Made by a program: the position numbers and the translations under genes. Positions 12,655 through 25,336 of a stretch of 64,000 nucleotides of DNA are shown in pieces. The notes under the pieces were generated by a model. It made no database searches, was not told the DNA's origin, and saw nothing but the letters and a program-made list of their open reading frames with translations. This DNA is from Pseudoglutamicibacter albus. GTDB lineage: Bacteria; Actinomycetota; Actinomycetes; Actinomycetales; Micrococcaceae. Positions within the stretch are counted from its first letter, which is position 1. Each line of letters begins with the position of its first letter. The stretch is taken from contig NZ_JAKRCW010000009.1 in NCBI RefSeq assembly GCF_022346425.1, positions 32,124 through 96,123 of the forward strand. The letters are read 5' to 3'.

Positions 12655-12795
12655 TTGTTCGCCTTGAGCGTGCTCGCCACGCCCTCTACTACCCCACCCG
12701 ATGCTCTGCTACACCTCGCCCTGCCGCACCTCGCCGCCATCACCTCCTCGTTTCCCCTACGCCGCATTCCGGCACATTCGTGACAAGCTGGAGGC

Positions 12796-14127
12796 ATGGC
12801 ATCCAGCAAAAAAGAAGGCTCCATCACGTCTAACCCGGCGGAGCCGGTCGCCGCGGCCTTCACACCTGAAGGCCAAGAGCTGCTCTCCCAGCTGACCCCG
12901 GATCAGGCTGCGACCAAGAAGTTAGCAACCGAGCTGACCTTGAGCCTGCGCAAGGCCGGGCATCCAGCGGGCCTGGTTTCCGCCGTCGTGCATCAGCTTG
13001 CCTTACGTTTCAAGGCTCGGGCTAAGTTCGGGCCATTCGCTGAGCGGATGATTCTCACGCAGGCGGGCCTCGAACAGGCAACCCGCCTACCTGTTGCTGC
13101 GCGCCATGCGGGCCGGATGCGCGATGCCGGTGTGGGGCACGTTGCGGACCTCGGTTGCGGTTTGGGTGCGGACGCGATGGCGATGGCCGCGCTGGGAATC
13201 GATGTGACCGCGGTCGAGGCCGACGAGGTCACGGCAGCCGCGGCGACCGTGAACACCGCTCCGTTCCCTAACGTCACGGTGGTGCATGGACTCGCTGAGG
13301 AAGCCGATATTTCTGCCGCCGATGCGGTATGGATGGACCCTGCACGCCGCGAAACCACGACTTCGGGCACGCGCCGCCGCTGGAACCCTGAAGCGTTCTC
13401 TCCCCCGTTGTCTTTCGTGGAGACACTGGCTGACCGTGGGCTTCCGATGGGGGTCAAGCTCGGGCCTGGGATCCCGCACGAATCGATCCCTGAGACCGCG
13501 GAGGCGCAGTGGGTTGAGCACAACGGCAGCGTGGTCGAAGCCACGCTGTGGTTTAACGAGGCGCGGCGGGCGCAGGTGCGGAGGGCCGCGCTGGTGTTGA
13601 AGGACGATCAGACTGCAGAACTGACCTCGAGTGCCGCCCACCCCGACCTGGATTCAGATGCTCTCGCGCTCGGCGAGGATGTGCCCATAATCGAAACCGA
13701 CAGCAACCTGTCACTTCCCGTCCTCTCAGACACAGCCACGTACGGAACCTATCTTCACGAACCTGCCGGCGCAGTCATCCGCGCCGGGCTCGTAGCCGAT
13801 CTGGCCGTACAGCTTGAGGCGACCGGGCTTGACCCGCACATCGCCTACCTCACCGGCGACACCGCCTCCGCGACCCCGCTGGCCAACAGCTACCGCATCG
13901 ACATGGTCATGCCCTACAAGATCAAGGCGCTGCGCAGCTGGGTACGCGACAACCGCATCGGGCAGCTCACCATCAAAAAGCGCGGCCTGGACGTCACACC
14001 GGAAGAGTTGCGCACGATTCTGCTGGGCAAAGGCCACGGCGACGGCTCAGCAACGCTTGTGCTCACGCGCATCGGGAAGCAACGAATCGTCTTCGGATGT
14101 GAGCTCATCCCCGGCTCCGCCGTATGA
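12796..14127 (+). CDS. Class I SAM-dependent methyltransferase with THUMP-like C-terminal domain
   Basis: A 443-residue protein. The methyltransferase fold shows the SAM-binding glycine motif VADLGCGLGADAMAMA at about residue 112, an acidic VEADE at the end of strand 2, and a VWMDPARRE motif near residue 175. The last part (about 370-443: RSWVRDNRIGQLTIKKRG, then TPEELRTILLGKGHG) matches the THUMP-like domain found in such actinobacterial proteins, suggesting an RNA substrate. The exact target is unknown. It lies upstream of a YbdK-type ligase with a 35-nt gap before that gene's likely start. Confidence 0.85.
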   Translation: MASSKKEGSITSNPAEPVAAAFTPEGQELLSQLTPDQAATKKLATELTLSLRKAGHPAGLVSAVVHQLALRFKARAKFGPFAERMILTQAGLEQATRLPVAARHAGRMRDAGVGHVADLGCGLGADAMAMAALGIDVTAVEADEVTAAAATVNTAPFPNVTVVHGLAEEADISAADAVWMDPARRETTTSGTRRRWNPEAFSPPLSFVETLADRGLPMGVKLGPGIPHESIPETAEAQWVEHNGSVVEATLWFNEARRAQVRRAALVLKDDQTAELTSSAAHPDLDSDALALGEDVPIIETDSNLSLPVLSDTATYGTYLHEPAGAVIRAGLVADLAVQLEATGLDPHIAYLTGDTASATPLANSYRIDMVMPYKIKALRSWVRDNRIGQLTIKKRGLDVTPEELRTILLGKGHGDGSATLVLTRIGKQRIVFGCELIPGSAV

Positions 14128-14162
14128 TCGTCTAATTGCACGCCACCGATGCGAGGAGACCT

Positions 14163-15311
14163 ATGGGCATCGAATTCACCCCGTCAGAGCCCTCGACCCT
14201 GGGGATCGAATGGGAGATCGCGCTCGTAGATCGCGACACCGGGGATTTGCGCCCGGAAGCCCCACGCATCCTTGACGAGCTTGGTCAGCAGGGCCGCATC
14301 AACCACCCGGACGGCGCGCCGCGGCTCACGCGCGAGCTGCTACAGAACACGGTCGAGTGCGTGACCGGCGTGCACCACACGGTATCCGATGCAGTCGCGG
14401 ATCTCGCTTCCACGGCGCGTGACGTGAGCGATATTTTGGATCCGCTCAACACTTCACTGTATTGCGCAGGTTCCCACCCTTTCGCGGAACCGACCCTGCA
14501 AGAGGTTTCCGATAAGGACCGCTACGCGACCCTGATTGATCGCACCCAGTGGTGGGGCCGGCAGATGGTCATTTACGGCGTGCACGTGCATGTTGGGATC
14601 GATCACCGGGATAAGGTCCTGCCGATCGTTGATGGTCTGATCAATAAGCAGCCGCACCTTTTAGCGTTGACGTCCTCTTCGCCGTTCTGGGGTGGGGCTG
14701 ACACCGGCTACGGTTCGCAACGATCGTTAATGTTCCAGCAGTTGCCCACCGCGGGGCTGCCGTTCCATTTCTCTCAGTGGTTCGAATATGAGTCCTATGT
14801 TGCGGATATGCTGCACACGGGCGTGGTGGATGTTTTGGATGAGATCCGGTGGGATGCCCGCCCGGTCCCTAAATACGGGACCGTTGAGATGCGGATTTGC
14901 GATGGGCTCCCGGATTTGGATGACATAGCCGCGGTCGCCGCCTACACCCAGTGCCTCGTCACGGAGATGTCGGACGCCCTGGATGCCGGATGGGACATCC
15001 CGGTCATGACGCCGTGGTTCCGCGTCGAGAACAAGTGGCGTGCGGCCCGCTACGGCCGTGAAGCGATCATCATCCTGAATTCGGCCGGTGATGAGCTGCT
15101 GGTGACCGATCAGATCGCTCAGGATGTTGAACGGCTCGCCCCGATCGCTGAACGCCTCGGTTGCGCTGAGGAACTCAACCACATCACGACGATGATGCAG
15201 CAGGCGTGCGAATACGAACAGCAACGCAATGTGGCTGAGGCCAACGGCGGCGACTTAGCTGCGGTTGTGCAGGATAACTCGCAACGCCTGCACGCCTCAC
15301 TTGATCGCTAA
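14163..15311 (+). CDS. Glutamate-cysteine ligase family protein, YbdK type
   Basis: A 382-residue carboxylate-amine ligase of the GCS2 family. The signature STLGIEWEIALVDRDTGD is near the N-terminus, with ELLQNTVECVTGVH, GVHVHVGIDHRD and VEMRICDGLPDLDD further on. The start at 14163 is fixed by AGGAG at 14153-14157; the frame is open slightly upstream. YbdK proteins have weak gamma-glutamylcysteine synthetase activity. In mycothiol-using actinobacteria the physiological substrate is unsettled. It is convergent with tsaD, leaving 31 nt with no clear terminator. Confidence 0.9.
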   Translation: MGIEFTPSEPSTLGIEWEIALVDRDTGDLRPEAPRILDELGQQGRINHPDGAPRLTRELLQNTVECVTGVHHTVSDAVADLASTARDVSDILDPLNTSLYCAGSHPFAEPTLQEVSDKDRYATLIDRTQWWGRQMVIYGVHVHVGIDHRDKVLPIVDGLINKQPHLLALTSSSPFWGGADTGYGSQRSLMFQQLPTAGLPFHFSQWFEYESYVADMLHTGVVDVLDEIRWDARPVPKYGTVEMRICDGLPDLDDIAAVAAYTQCLVTEMSDALDAGWDIPVMTPWFRVENKWRAARYGREAIIILNSAGDELLVTDQIAQDVERLAPIAERLGCAEELNHITTMMQQACEYEQQRNVAEANGGDLAAVVQDNSQRLHASLDR

Positions 15312-15342
15312 CGCGCCGGTGGCGCTGACAGGACGGCGCGGC

Positions 15343-16515
15343 CTAGTCGGCCTGGCCGCCCGCCCGCATCGACGCTGTACCTTTCATGGACGCCGCACTT
15401 TTCATCGACACCGTGCTGACGGGTAGTGAGGTGTCGGTTCCGAAGTCGGTTCCGGTGGGTTCTACGCCGTTCATCACGAGTTGGGCGCCGAGTGCGGCGA
15501 TCATCGCGCCGTTGTCGGTGCACAGGGAGAACGGTGGGATGCGTAACTGGATTCCGGCGGAGGCGCAGCGGGCGGCGAGCAGTTCGCGCAGGCGTGAGTT
15601 CGCGGCGACCCCGCCGCCTAGAAGCAGTGTTGTGAGCCCGTGTTCTCGGCACGCCATGACGGCTTTGGATGTGATGACGTCCACGACGGCTTCTTGGAAC
15701 GAGGCGCATACGTCTTCGATGACGAGTTCTTCCCCGGTTGCTTCGCAGTGCTCAACATAGCGTGCTACGGCGGTCTTCAGTCCGGAGAAGCTGAAGTCGT
15801 AGCGGCGCGGCCCCGGTTCTTCCGCGGCTCCCATGAACTTGCCCGTTGTGAGTCCGCGCGGGAAGCGGATCGCTTTCCGGTTGCCTTGGGCCGCCAGCTT
15901 GTCGATCACGGGGCCGCCCGGATAGCTCAACCCCAGCAGGCGGGCGACTTTATCGTAGGCTTCGCCCGCGGCGTCGTCGATGGTCGAGCCCAGCATCGTG
16001 ATGTCAGAGGTCAGCGAATCCACTTTGAGGATCTCGGTGTGGCCGCCCGAAACTAACACGGCTCCGAGGTTCGGCGGCAGCTCGCCACCATCGAGCACAC
16101 CGACCCCAACGTGCGCAACCAAATGGTTGACCGCGTACAGCGGCTTGCCGGTAGCTAACGCGAGCGCTTTCGCGGCAGAAACACCCACCATCAACGCACC
16201 AGCCAGGCCAGGTCCAGCTGTCACGGCGATCGCATCAACATCATCGAGCCTAAGCTGCGCGGTCTCTAAAGCAGCACGCAGCGTCGGGACCATCGCTTCA
16301 ACGTGGGCGCGCGAAGCGATCTCCGGGATCACTCCGCCGAAACGCACGTGCTCATCCACCGAGGATGCAACCGCATTAGCAAGTAGCGTGGTTCCGCGGA
16401 CGATGCCCACGCCCGTCTCATCGCAACTGGTCTCAATACCCAGAACGACCGGGCCTGAAACTGCAGCGGCAGAGGCCGCCGGGGCGTCGAGGGTCTCAGG
16501 TTTCACGGTGTTCAT
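15343..16515 (-). CDS. tsaD: tRNA t6A37 threonylcarbamoyltransferase TsaD
   Basis: A 390-residue catalytic subunit that transfers threonylcarbamoyl from the TsaC product to A37 of ANN-decoding tRNAs. Family signatures include [15 protein letters not shown], the metal-binding His pair in [11 protein letters not shown] and [10 protein letters not shown], the long [19 protein letters not shown] motif (phosphate loop) and [14 protein letters not shown]. The last 20 or so residues form a low-complexity extension ([14 protein letters not shown]) beyond the usual end. The start overlaps the rimI stop as ATGA, indicating translational coupling in the alr/tsaE-tsaB-rimI-tsaD operon. Confidence 0.97.
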   Translation of the reverse strand: MNTVKPETLDAPAASAAAVSGPVVLGIETSCDETGVGIVRGTTLLANAVASSVDEHVRFGGVIPEIASRAHVEAMVPTLRAALETAQLRLDDVDAIAVTAGPGLAGALMVGVSAAKALALATGKPLYAVNHLVAHVGVGVLDGGELPPNLGAVLVSGGHTEILKVDSLTSDITMLGSTIDDAAGEAYDKVARLLGLSYPGGPVIDKLAAQGNRKAIRFPRGLTTGKFMGAAEEPGPRRYDFSFSGLKTAVARYVEHCEATGEELVIEDVCASFQEAVVDVITSKAVMACREHGLTTLLLGGGVAANSRLRELLAARCASAGIQLRIPPFSLCTDNGAMIAALGAQLVMNGVEPTGTDFGTDTSLPVSTVSMKSAASMKGTASMRAGGQAD

Positions 16516-17066
16516 AGCTTCCCTCGGATGTCTTTCTGCATAATCAGGGCGTCTTCGCCGGCACTCGGCTTGCCGGGTGCACTCGGGTGGCCGGGCGCGC
16601 CACCTGGATAGTATCCGCGGCGGCGGGCGATCTCTTCAAACCCGTTGCGGTGATACAGGTGGATCGCGCGCTCATTCGAGGCGCGCACTTCAAGCATCAT
16701 GTGGGTCGCACCCCAGTCTCGCGCTCGGGACTCCATGAGCCACATCAGGTACTTCGCGACCCCGCGGCCAGCATGCTCCGGCACAACCCCGATGGTCTGA
16801 ATATCCGCGATGTGCGGGCTGTACTGCAGACCCGCATACGCGATCAGCGCGCCAGCACCCATCTCAGCCACGCCCCAGTATTGCCGCCATTCGGGGTGGG
16901 AAAGCTCCTCGCGCATCATGCGTTCATCCCAGCGGTCCAGCGGGAAAAGCTCGGCTTCAAGCGGCATGAGTTCCGCGACATCGCCCGCATCCAGCTGTCG
17001 CACGATATAGCTTTCCGGGGCTTGCGCAAGCTCAGTTTCGGTCGCGGCGGATAGCGCGGCGTTCAT
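16512..17066 (-). CDS. rimI: Ribosomal protein S18-alanine N-acetyltransferase-like GNAT
   Basis: A 184-residue GNAT acetyltransferase of the RimI type. It has the acetyl-CoA pyrophosphate loop ([19 protein letters not shown]) and the RimI-type ending [26 protein letters not shown] glycine/proline-rich tail follows ([17 protein letters not shown]). It lies between tsaB and tsaD and overlaps both by 4 nt (ATGA junctions). This tsaB-rimI-tsaD order is common in actinobacteria, although RimI is not part of the t6A chemistry. Confidence 0.93.
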   Translation of the reverse strand: MNAALSAATETELAQAPESYIVRQLDAGDVAELMPLEAELFPLDRWDERMMREELSHPEWRQYWGVAEMGAGALIAYAGLQYSPHIADIQTIGVVPEHAGRGVAKYLMWLMESRARDWGATHMMLEVRASNERAIHLYHRNGFEEIARRRGYYPGGAPGHPSAPGKPSAGEDALIMQKDIRGKL

Positions 17067-17890
17067 CGTTGGCGGCCTTGCATCGCAGCCGGGACCACCG
17101 CGTCAGATTCGCGCAAATACCGCGCGACGGGCGGGGCGGTTGGCATGCCAGCGGCGTACCAGGCACGGGCCAGATAGGCCGCGGATACCGGCATGGTTTC
17201 GGTTCCGGAGAGCACCGGGATACCCACCTCGGCTAGCTCTTCCCCGCGAACACCCGCCCCGGCTCCACCTACCGGATAAGCGGCCGGTAGCTCGTCCGGC
17301 TTGGTCACGTGCGGGCCGTCGACGCGCGCACCATTACGTGCATAGCTCGCCCAGTACAGCTCACGACGGCGGGCATCCAGCGCCGCTGTCAGCACCGGGC
17401 CGCTTCCTGCCGTAGCGTCCTCGCCCGGCTCTTCCCCTGTTGCGGCAGCGGTTGCTGGCTCTTGCCCTGCCGCGGCAACGGCGGCTGACCCCTCCCCTGC
17501 CGCGGCAACGGTTGCTTCAGCAGGGCTGGACTCAGCAACGCTAGCGAGGTTGCCTTCAGCCAGCAGTTGGGCGGCGAGCCCGTCGAGCGAGCACACGCCG
17601 TAGGCTTCTATACCCCACGCGAAGGCGAGGGTCTGGCCGGCGGCGATCCCGACCCGCAGACCCGTGAAGGGGCCTGGCCCCTCCCCGACTAGGACGGCGT
17701 CTGGGCGTTCCCACCCGGCCTGGGCGAGCAACTGTTTGCACACGGGGATGAGGTCTTCGGCGTGCCGGGTCGTGGAATCCGTGACGGCCTCCGCAACAAC
17801 CGCAACGCCTTCAGTACTCACAGTCACGCACGCGACGGAAACCACCGATGAGGTATCCAACGCCAGGATCTTCTTGATGTCGTCGCGCAT
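17063..17890 (-). CDS. tsaB: t6A biosynthesis scaffold protein TsaB
   Basis: A 275-residue ASKHA-fold partner of TsaD, required for t6A synthesis. The N-terminus (KILALDTSSVVSVACV) and the GPGPFTGLRVGIAAGQTLAFA motif are diagnostic. An insertion of about 45 residues (roughly 118-165), rich in Ala, Glu and Gly, is encoded by three imperfect 30-bp DNA repeats at 17430-17520. It probably forms a flexible surface loop. The gene starts directly after the alr-tsaE stop and overlaps rimI by 4 nt. Confidence 0.93.
   Translation of the reverse strand: MRDDIKKILALDTSSVVSVACVTVSTEGVAVVAEAVTDSTTRHAEDLIPVCKQLLAQAGWERPDAVLVGEGPGPFTGLRVGIAAGQTLAFAWGIEAYGVCSLDGLAAQLLAEGNLASVAESSPAEATVAAAGEGSAAVAAAGQEPATAAATGEEPGEDATAGSGPVLTAALDARRRELYWASYARNGARVDGPHVTKPDELPAAYPVGGAGAGVRGEELAEVGIPVLSGTETMPVSAAYLARAWYAAGMPTAPPVARYLRESDAVVPAAMQGRQR
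17430..17520. repeat. Three imperfect ~30-bp repeats inside tsaB
   Basis: Units beginning near 17430, 17459 and 17491 share CCCTG(C/T)(C/T)GCGGCA(A/G)CGG. They encode the Ala/Glu/Gly-rich loop of TsaB in frame. Confidence 0.75.
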
Positions 17891-17891
17891 T

Positions 17892-19766
17892 TCAGCCCTC
17901 CTTCACGGTGTCAGTGAATTCGGCGAGCGCGGCGCGCAGGCTGGTGGTTGCCGCCTCGTTCCAGCGTGGCCCTACCCAGCGCAGGGTCACGATGCGTGGT
18001 GCGGCGGCTTCTTCTTCGTCTTCGACTTCCCACGGGGCCGGGGTCTCGCTGTCGGGTTGTGCGGCTGTGTTGCCGCCGATGGGGCGGTCGAGTGTGATCT
18101 CGAGGCGGGATTCGGAGAGGCCTTCGGCGCGGTCGCGGCCCCATTCGACGACGGTCACGGATTTCTCCACGGTGTCGATGAGGTCGAGGTCTTCGAGTTC
18201 TTCTGCGGATCCGAGCCGGTAGGCATCCACGTGGACGAGTGCGGGGCCGTCGCTGAGTGAGGGGTAGATGCGGGAGAGCACGAATGTTGGCGATGTGATG
18301 CCTTCGCGCACGCCGAGGCCTTCGCCGAGGCCTTGGGTGAAGGTTGTTTTTCCGGCGCCGAGTTCCCCGGTCAGGATGAGAACATCGCCTGCTTGCAGTT
18401 CGCTTGCGAGTGTGCGGGCTAAGCACTGCATCGCCGCTGGGGTTGGAATAGTCAACGACAGTGAGCTGTCGTCTGCTGTCTCCGCACGGCCGCCGCAAGC
18501 ACCGGCTGTGTCATCGCCAACAGCATCGCCCGCGGCCGCACCATCTGCGGGGATCATGCGGCGTGGGACGCGGTCGGAGATCCCGGTGACGGTCTCGTAG
18601 TTGATGGTGTGGGCGGCTTCCGCCCATTCTTCAACGCCGGGTTCACCATGTGCTGGGTCACCGAACACCACGGCGTCTTTACCGACAAATTCCGCTGGGT
18701 CTGCTTCCCCGCCGAGGTCGATCACGAACTGATCCATTGCGATCCGGCCCACCACCGGATACCGCACACTTTCGATCGTCACGTGGGTGCCTTCGGCGAT
18801 CCGTGGGATGCCGTCGGCGTAACCGACGGGAACCAGGCCCAGCGTCGTCGGTTTCTCTGCCCGCCAACGCAGGCCGTAGGACACACCTTGGCCCGCATCG
18901 ACCCGTTTAGCTGCGGCCACATGCGCAACCAGGCGCATGACCGGCCGCAACCCCAGCTCGGCCGAGGACACCCCTTCAAAAGGAGATAAACCATAGAGGC
19001 CCAGACCGACCCGGACCATGTCATAGATCGCATCCGGGCGCGTGAACGTCGCCGGGGTGTTCGCGATGTGACGCACTTCAGGTTTCAACCCGGCGTCCGC
19101 GACCACCGCGAGCGCGTCCTCGAAAGCCTGGGTCTGCACGTCGTTGGCGGGGTGTTCTGGCTCATCAGCCATCGCGAAGTGGGAGAACACACCCACCACG
19201 CGGATGTCCCCGACGCGTTCGGCCGCGGCGGCGCGCTCCACAAGATGTGGCCATTCGGCTGCGGTGCACCCGTTGCGGCCTAAGCCGGTATCGATTTTCA
19301 GGTGAATCCGTGCCGTGCGCCCCACCGCGCGTGCCGCCTCGATCATCGGGTCCAGTTCCCAACCGGATACCCCCACGTCAATGCCCTGTGCCACGGCCGC
19401 CTCGAAGTCGGTGTCCGATGTGTGGAGCCAGCACACCATCGGCGCCTCGATGCCCGCGGCACGCAGCTCAAGCGCCTCGCTCACGTGCGCGGTCCCTACC
19501 CATGTGGCGCCGGCATCCAGCGCGGCGCGCGCGCACTCGATCGCGCCGTGCCCGTAGGCTTGCGCTTTGACGATCGCCATGATGTGCGCTTTCCCCACCT
19601 GTTGACGGATCCTGGCGACGTTGGCCGCCAACGCGCCAAGGTCGATCTCGGCGCAGCGTTCAGGGGCAGCCGCTACCGCATCGTGGGCGTGCAGCCATTG
19701 CGCTGCCGCAGGGCTGGAAGTGGAGGAAAAACTGTGGGAACACACCCTTCTAGCGTAGACCTTCAC
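17892..19766 (-). CDS. alr-tsaE: Fusion: alanine racemase + TsaE ATPase
   Basis: A 624-residue two-domain protein. Residues of about 35-405 are a PLP-dependent alanine racemase: CAEIDLGALAANVARIRQQ, the PLP lysine in IVKAQAYGHGA, the second catalytic region GVSYGLRW, and MDQFVIDLG. After an Ala/Asp-rich linker, about 450-610 is TsaE: Walker A LTGELGAGKTTFTQGLG, SPTFVLSRIY, and HVDAYRLGSAEELEDLDL. TsaE supports the TsaB-TsaD complex, matching the downstream genes; the racemase supplies D-alanine for peptidoglycan. No stop or frameshift separates the halves. The fusion is known in some actinobacteria. The GTG at 19766 is the best start I see, without a strong ribosome-binding site. Confidence 0.93.
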   Translation of the reverse strand: MKVYARRVCSHSFSSTSSPAAAQWLHAHDAVAAAPERCAEIDLGALAANVARIRQQVGKAHIMAIVKAQAYGHGAIECARAALDAGATWVGTAHVSEALELRAAGIEAPMVCWLHTSDTDFEAAVAQGIDVGVSGWELDPMIEAARAVGRTARIHLKIDTGLGRNGCTAAEWPHLVERAAAAERVGDIRVVGVFSHFAMADEPEHPANDVQTQAFEDALAVVADAGLKPEVRHIANTPATFTRPDAIYDMVRVGLGLYGLSPFEGVSSAELGLRPVMRLVAHVAAAKRVDAGQGVSYGLRWRAEKPTTLGLVPVGYADGIPRIAEGTHVTIESVRYPVVGRIAMDQFVIDLGGEADPAEFVGKDAVVFGDPAHGEPGVEEWAEAAHTINYETVTGISDRVPRRMIPADGAAAGDAVGDDTAGACGGRAETADDSSLSLTIPTPAAMQCLARTLASELQAGDVLILTGELGAGKTTFTQGLGEGLGVREGITSPTFVLSRIYPSLSDGPALVHVDAYRLGSAEELEDLDLIDTVEKSVTVVEWGRDRAEGLSESRLEITLDRPIGGNTAAQPDSETPAPWEVEDEEEAAAPRIVTLRWVGPRWNEAATTSLRAALAEFTDTVKEG

Positions 19767-19834
19767 CAGGTTCGGGCTTGGGTATGCGACTCAACGCCTA
19801 AGATCATAGGTAGCCAACTGTGAGGAGAACATTC

Positions 19835-22572
<2,738 letters not shown>

Positions 22573-22574
22573 CC

Positions 22575-23027
22575 ATGAACCTCAATACGCTGTATTCAGA
22601 GCTGATATTCGAACACGATAAGCACCCCAAACACGCGGGCTTACGTGAGCCTTTCGACGCCGATGTACACCACGTGAACCCGGTGTGCGGCGACGAGATC
22701 CAGCTGCGTCTGAAACTCTCCGAAGACGGCGCAACAGTCGAGGACATCTCCTATGAGGCGGCTGGTTGCGCGATGAGCCGCGCTTCCGCCTCAATGATGG
22801 CGGACCTGTTCATAGGCGAGCCGGTCAGCGACATCGAGGAGATGACCGCTCATTTCGATGAGGTGCTTCACTCCCGCGGGAAGGTTGAGGCCGAAGAGGA
22901 GATCATCGGCGATGCGGTCGCGTTAGCTGGTGCCGCGAAGTTCCCCAACCGGGTCAAGTGCGTGCTCATGAGCTGGAAGGCGTTCCAGGCCGCCTACGCA
23001 GAAGCGCTCCTATTCCGTCAGCAGTGA
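22575..23027 (+). CDS. sufU: Fe-S assembly sulfur-transfer protein SufU
   Basis: A 150-residue zinc-dependent sulfur acceptor for SufS. The three conserved cysteines are present in VNPVCGDEI (Cys38), EAAGCAMSRASAS (Cys65) and FPNRVKCVLMSW (Cys129), with an Asp next to the first. The ATG at 22575 lies just after the sufS TGA; a GTG at 22569 in the same frame is possible. sufBCD are not in this window. Confidence 0.94.
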   Translation: MNLNTLYSELIFEHDKHPKHAGLREPFDADVHHVNPVCGDEIQLRLKLSEDGATVEDISYEAAGCAMSRASASMMADLFIGEPVSDIEEMTAHFDEVLHSRGKVEAEEEIIGDAVALAGAAKFPNRVKCVLMSWKAFQAAYAEALLFRQQ

Positions 23028-23080
23028 TCCCCCGGGCGCTGTAGTTCACGGCGCTGCGTGAGTTCACGGCGCTGGAAAGG

Positions 23081-24766
23081 CTATGCGGCGCTGTATTTCA
23101 GGCCGTGCACGACCGCGGCTGCGGCACACAACTGTGCAATGCGTTCCAGGCTGAGTTCTTCGCCGCGGGCCGAGGCCCGAGCGGCGTGGGTTGCGAGCAT
23201 CGCGCCCAGGACACCGGCGAGCTTATCTCCCGAACCTGCGCGAGCGAGCGTCGCAGCCGCGGATGCCGCGAGGAACGTGACGCCGCTCGGCGCAGCAACC
23301 ACCGTCGCTGAGCCTTTGAGCAACACGACCGCGCCAACAGCTGCCGCCAGATCCCGCGCTGCGGAGACCGGGTCTTCAGCCGGGTCCGCGGCGTCTATAC
23401 CCAACCGTTGCACAAGCGCTAGAAACTCTCCCGCGTGAGGCGTCAACACGTGGACCTTAGTGCTGACTTCAGCTCCGGCATCCGTGTCAGTCCGAGCCGC
23501 TATCGAGGGTTCCCATACCGCGAGCGCTGAGGCGTCCACGATCACAGGGCCCTGGGTGCCCCGCATCACGGCGAGCGCCGGTTCGAGGTCTTCGGGCTCT
23601 TCCCCGAGCCCCGGGCCTACGACCCACGCGTTCACCTTAGAGGTCACCGCAGGCCACCCGTTCGATGCTGATTCTGCCGAGCCGGCCGGCGAAGCAAGCT
23701 CAGCCCTGTCGATGTTGACGACCTCCGGCAGAGTCTGCACCACAGCCTGGCCAGCAGCCCCACGCCCTGCGGTTACGAGCATCCCGATCCCGCCGCGCCC
23801 GGCATCGTGCGCTCCGATGGCGGCCGCTGCTGTAGAGCACAGGACCGCGGCCCCGGGATAGGCGGGCGAACCTGCGACCATGCCGAGGACTCCACGCGAA
23901 TATTTGTGGTCGCCGGGGCGTGGCGCCAGGAACTCGCTCTCAGCGTCGGTGGGGGTCACAAGCCGCGGCATGAGGTGAGTATCCTGCGGAGGCTGTAGCC
24001 CGATCTCCACGAGGTAGATGTCGCCGGTTTTCTCACGCGCCGCCCCGGCCACGAGCCCGCGTTTGAGTGCGCCGAACGTGACCGTGATGTCCGCGAGCGG
24101 CACCATTTCATCCGCGTTGCCGGTGCGCGTGTTGAGCCCTGAGGGGCAGTCGGCTGCGACAACCAGCGCGTCCAGGGTTTCCCCGTGCACCGCCCAGGTC
24201 TGCGCATCCGCGTCCCAGCCGGGAATCGGCATCCCGCCTTTCGCGCCGATCCCCAGTACTGCGTCCACGATCACATCCGCGTAAGCTAGATGCTGAAGCA
24301 CCTCGTTATGCTTCGTCGCGCCAGAGCCCTGCCCTGCCTCATGTTTGTGGTGCTTCACGACCTCGACCCCGGCGGCGGTTGCCGCGGCTGCAGCGCGTTC
24401 GTGCCAGCGGTCCGCGACCATCACGGCCACACATCGTGCCCCGCGGCCGGAGAGCTCAGCGAGCGCATAGAGTCCGTCACCGCCGTTGTTGCCGGGGCCG
24501 ATCAAACCCACGATGCGCGCCCCACGCAACTGAAAACCCGCCCCGGGCATGGACGGTGCCGGCTTTGTGAGCGCGGCTAACGTTTCAGGCCCGGCCACGG
24601 TCGGTTCCGGAAGGGCGGGCCGGTTGGTGACGGCCCGAGCGATGTGCGCGGCAAGCCCGTAGGCGGCCTGTCGCATGAGCTGATCGGGGTTGCCTGCGGC
24701 TTCGCATGCGGCGAGCATCGGAGCTTCTGCCGCTCGGACCTCGTCGGGGCTATAGAGCAGGTGCAT
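23081..24766 (-). CDS. nnr: Bifunctional NAD(P)H-hydrate epimerase / ADP-dependent NAD(P)H-hydrate dehydratase
   Basis: A 561-residue metabolite-repair enzyme that restores damaged, hydrated NAD(P)H. The N-terminal YjeF_N epimerase domain has VGLIGPGNNGGDGLYALA and VDAVLGIGAKG. The C-terminal ribokinase-like dehydratase domain has RGVLGMVAGSPAYPGAAVL, VVGPGLGE and the ending GSGDKLAGVLGAMLAT, with its catalytic Asp. It is convergent with sufU across a short spacer holding two AGTTCACGGCGCTG copies. acpS lies upstream on the same strand. Confidence 0.94.
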   Translation of the reverse strand: MHLLYSPDEVRAAEAPMLAACEAAGNPDQLMRQAAYGLAAHIARAVTNRPALPEPTVAGPETLAALTKPAPSMPGAGFQLRGARIVGLIGPGNNGGDGLYALAELSGRGARCVAVMVADRWHERAAAAATAAGVEVVKHHKHEAGQGSGATKHNEVLQHLAYADVIVDAVLGIGAKGGMPIPGWDADAQTWAVHGETLDALVVAADCPSGLNTRTGNADEMVPLADITVTFGALKRGLVAGAAREKTGDIYLVEIGLQPPQDTHLMPRLVTPTDAESEFLAPRPGDHKYSRGVLGMVAGSPAYPGAAVLCSTAAAAIGAHDAGRGGIGMLVTAGRGAAGQAVVQTLPEVVNIDRAELASPAGSAESASNGWPAVTSKVNAWVVGPGLGEEPEDLEPALAVMRGTQGPVIVDASALAVWEPSIAARTDTDAGAEVSTKVHVLTPHAGEFLALVQRLGIDAADPAEDPVSAARDLAAAVGAVVLLKGSATVVAAPSGVTFLAASAAATLARAGSGDKLAGVLGAMLATHAARASARGEELSLERIAQLCAAAAVVHGLKYSAA

Positions 24767-24824
24767 CGGTGTACCTTCCGGGCTGGGAGCCTGTCTCGGG
24801 GCCTGTCTCGCGGGCCTGTTTGTT

Positions 24825-25175
24825 CTAGCCTTCGGCGATCACGTACGCGATCGCTACGTCGCCGTCGTGGGTGAGGGATATGTGCCAGTTCTTGACACCG
24901 AGCTGGTCTGCGACCTCTTTCACGCTACCGCGCACATCGAGCACCGGGGCGCCGGAGTCCAGTGTGCACACTTCGCAGTCATGCCACACCATTCCCCCGG
25001 GGGAGCCGAGAGCTTTCGCGACCGCTTCCTTCGCGGCGAAACGCGCGGCAAGCGAGCGGGTCCGCACCTCACGCTCACTGGGGCAAAACAGGCGTTCAGC
25101 CAGTGCCGGGGTGCGCTGGATCAGCTTCTCGAAACGCGGAACGTCCACAACGTCAACACCGATGCCCACAATCAT
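24825..25175 (-). CDS. acpS: Holo-[acyl-carrier-protein] synthase
   Basis: A 116-residue phosphopantetheinyl transferase that activates acyl carrier protein. Both signatures are clear: [18 protein letters not shown] at the N-terminus and [13 protein letters not shown], with the metal-binding Asp and Glu. The ending ([19 protein letters not shown]) is typical. It starts at 25175 and precedes nnr by 58 nt; this pairing is common in bacteria. Confidence 0.96.
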   Translation of the reverse strand: MIVGIGVDVVDVPRFEKLIQRTPALAERLFCPSEREVRTRSLAARFAAKEAVAKALGSPGGMVWHDCEVCTLDSGAPVLDVRGSVKEVADQLGVKNWHISLTHDGDVAIAYVIAEG

Positions 25176-25336
25176 GTTTCGATGCTATCGCTGTTCACGC
25201 ACGCTTTGCTCGCGCGCCATCGCATCCGAGGCTCGCGGTCGCTAAGCAAGCTGGCCCCTGCTGAATGCCTGTGAATACCGCCACGCATACAGGTTTCATT
25301 TACCTGCCGCTAACCTTCGCTGGTTTAATGCGGAAC

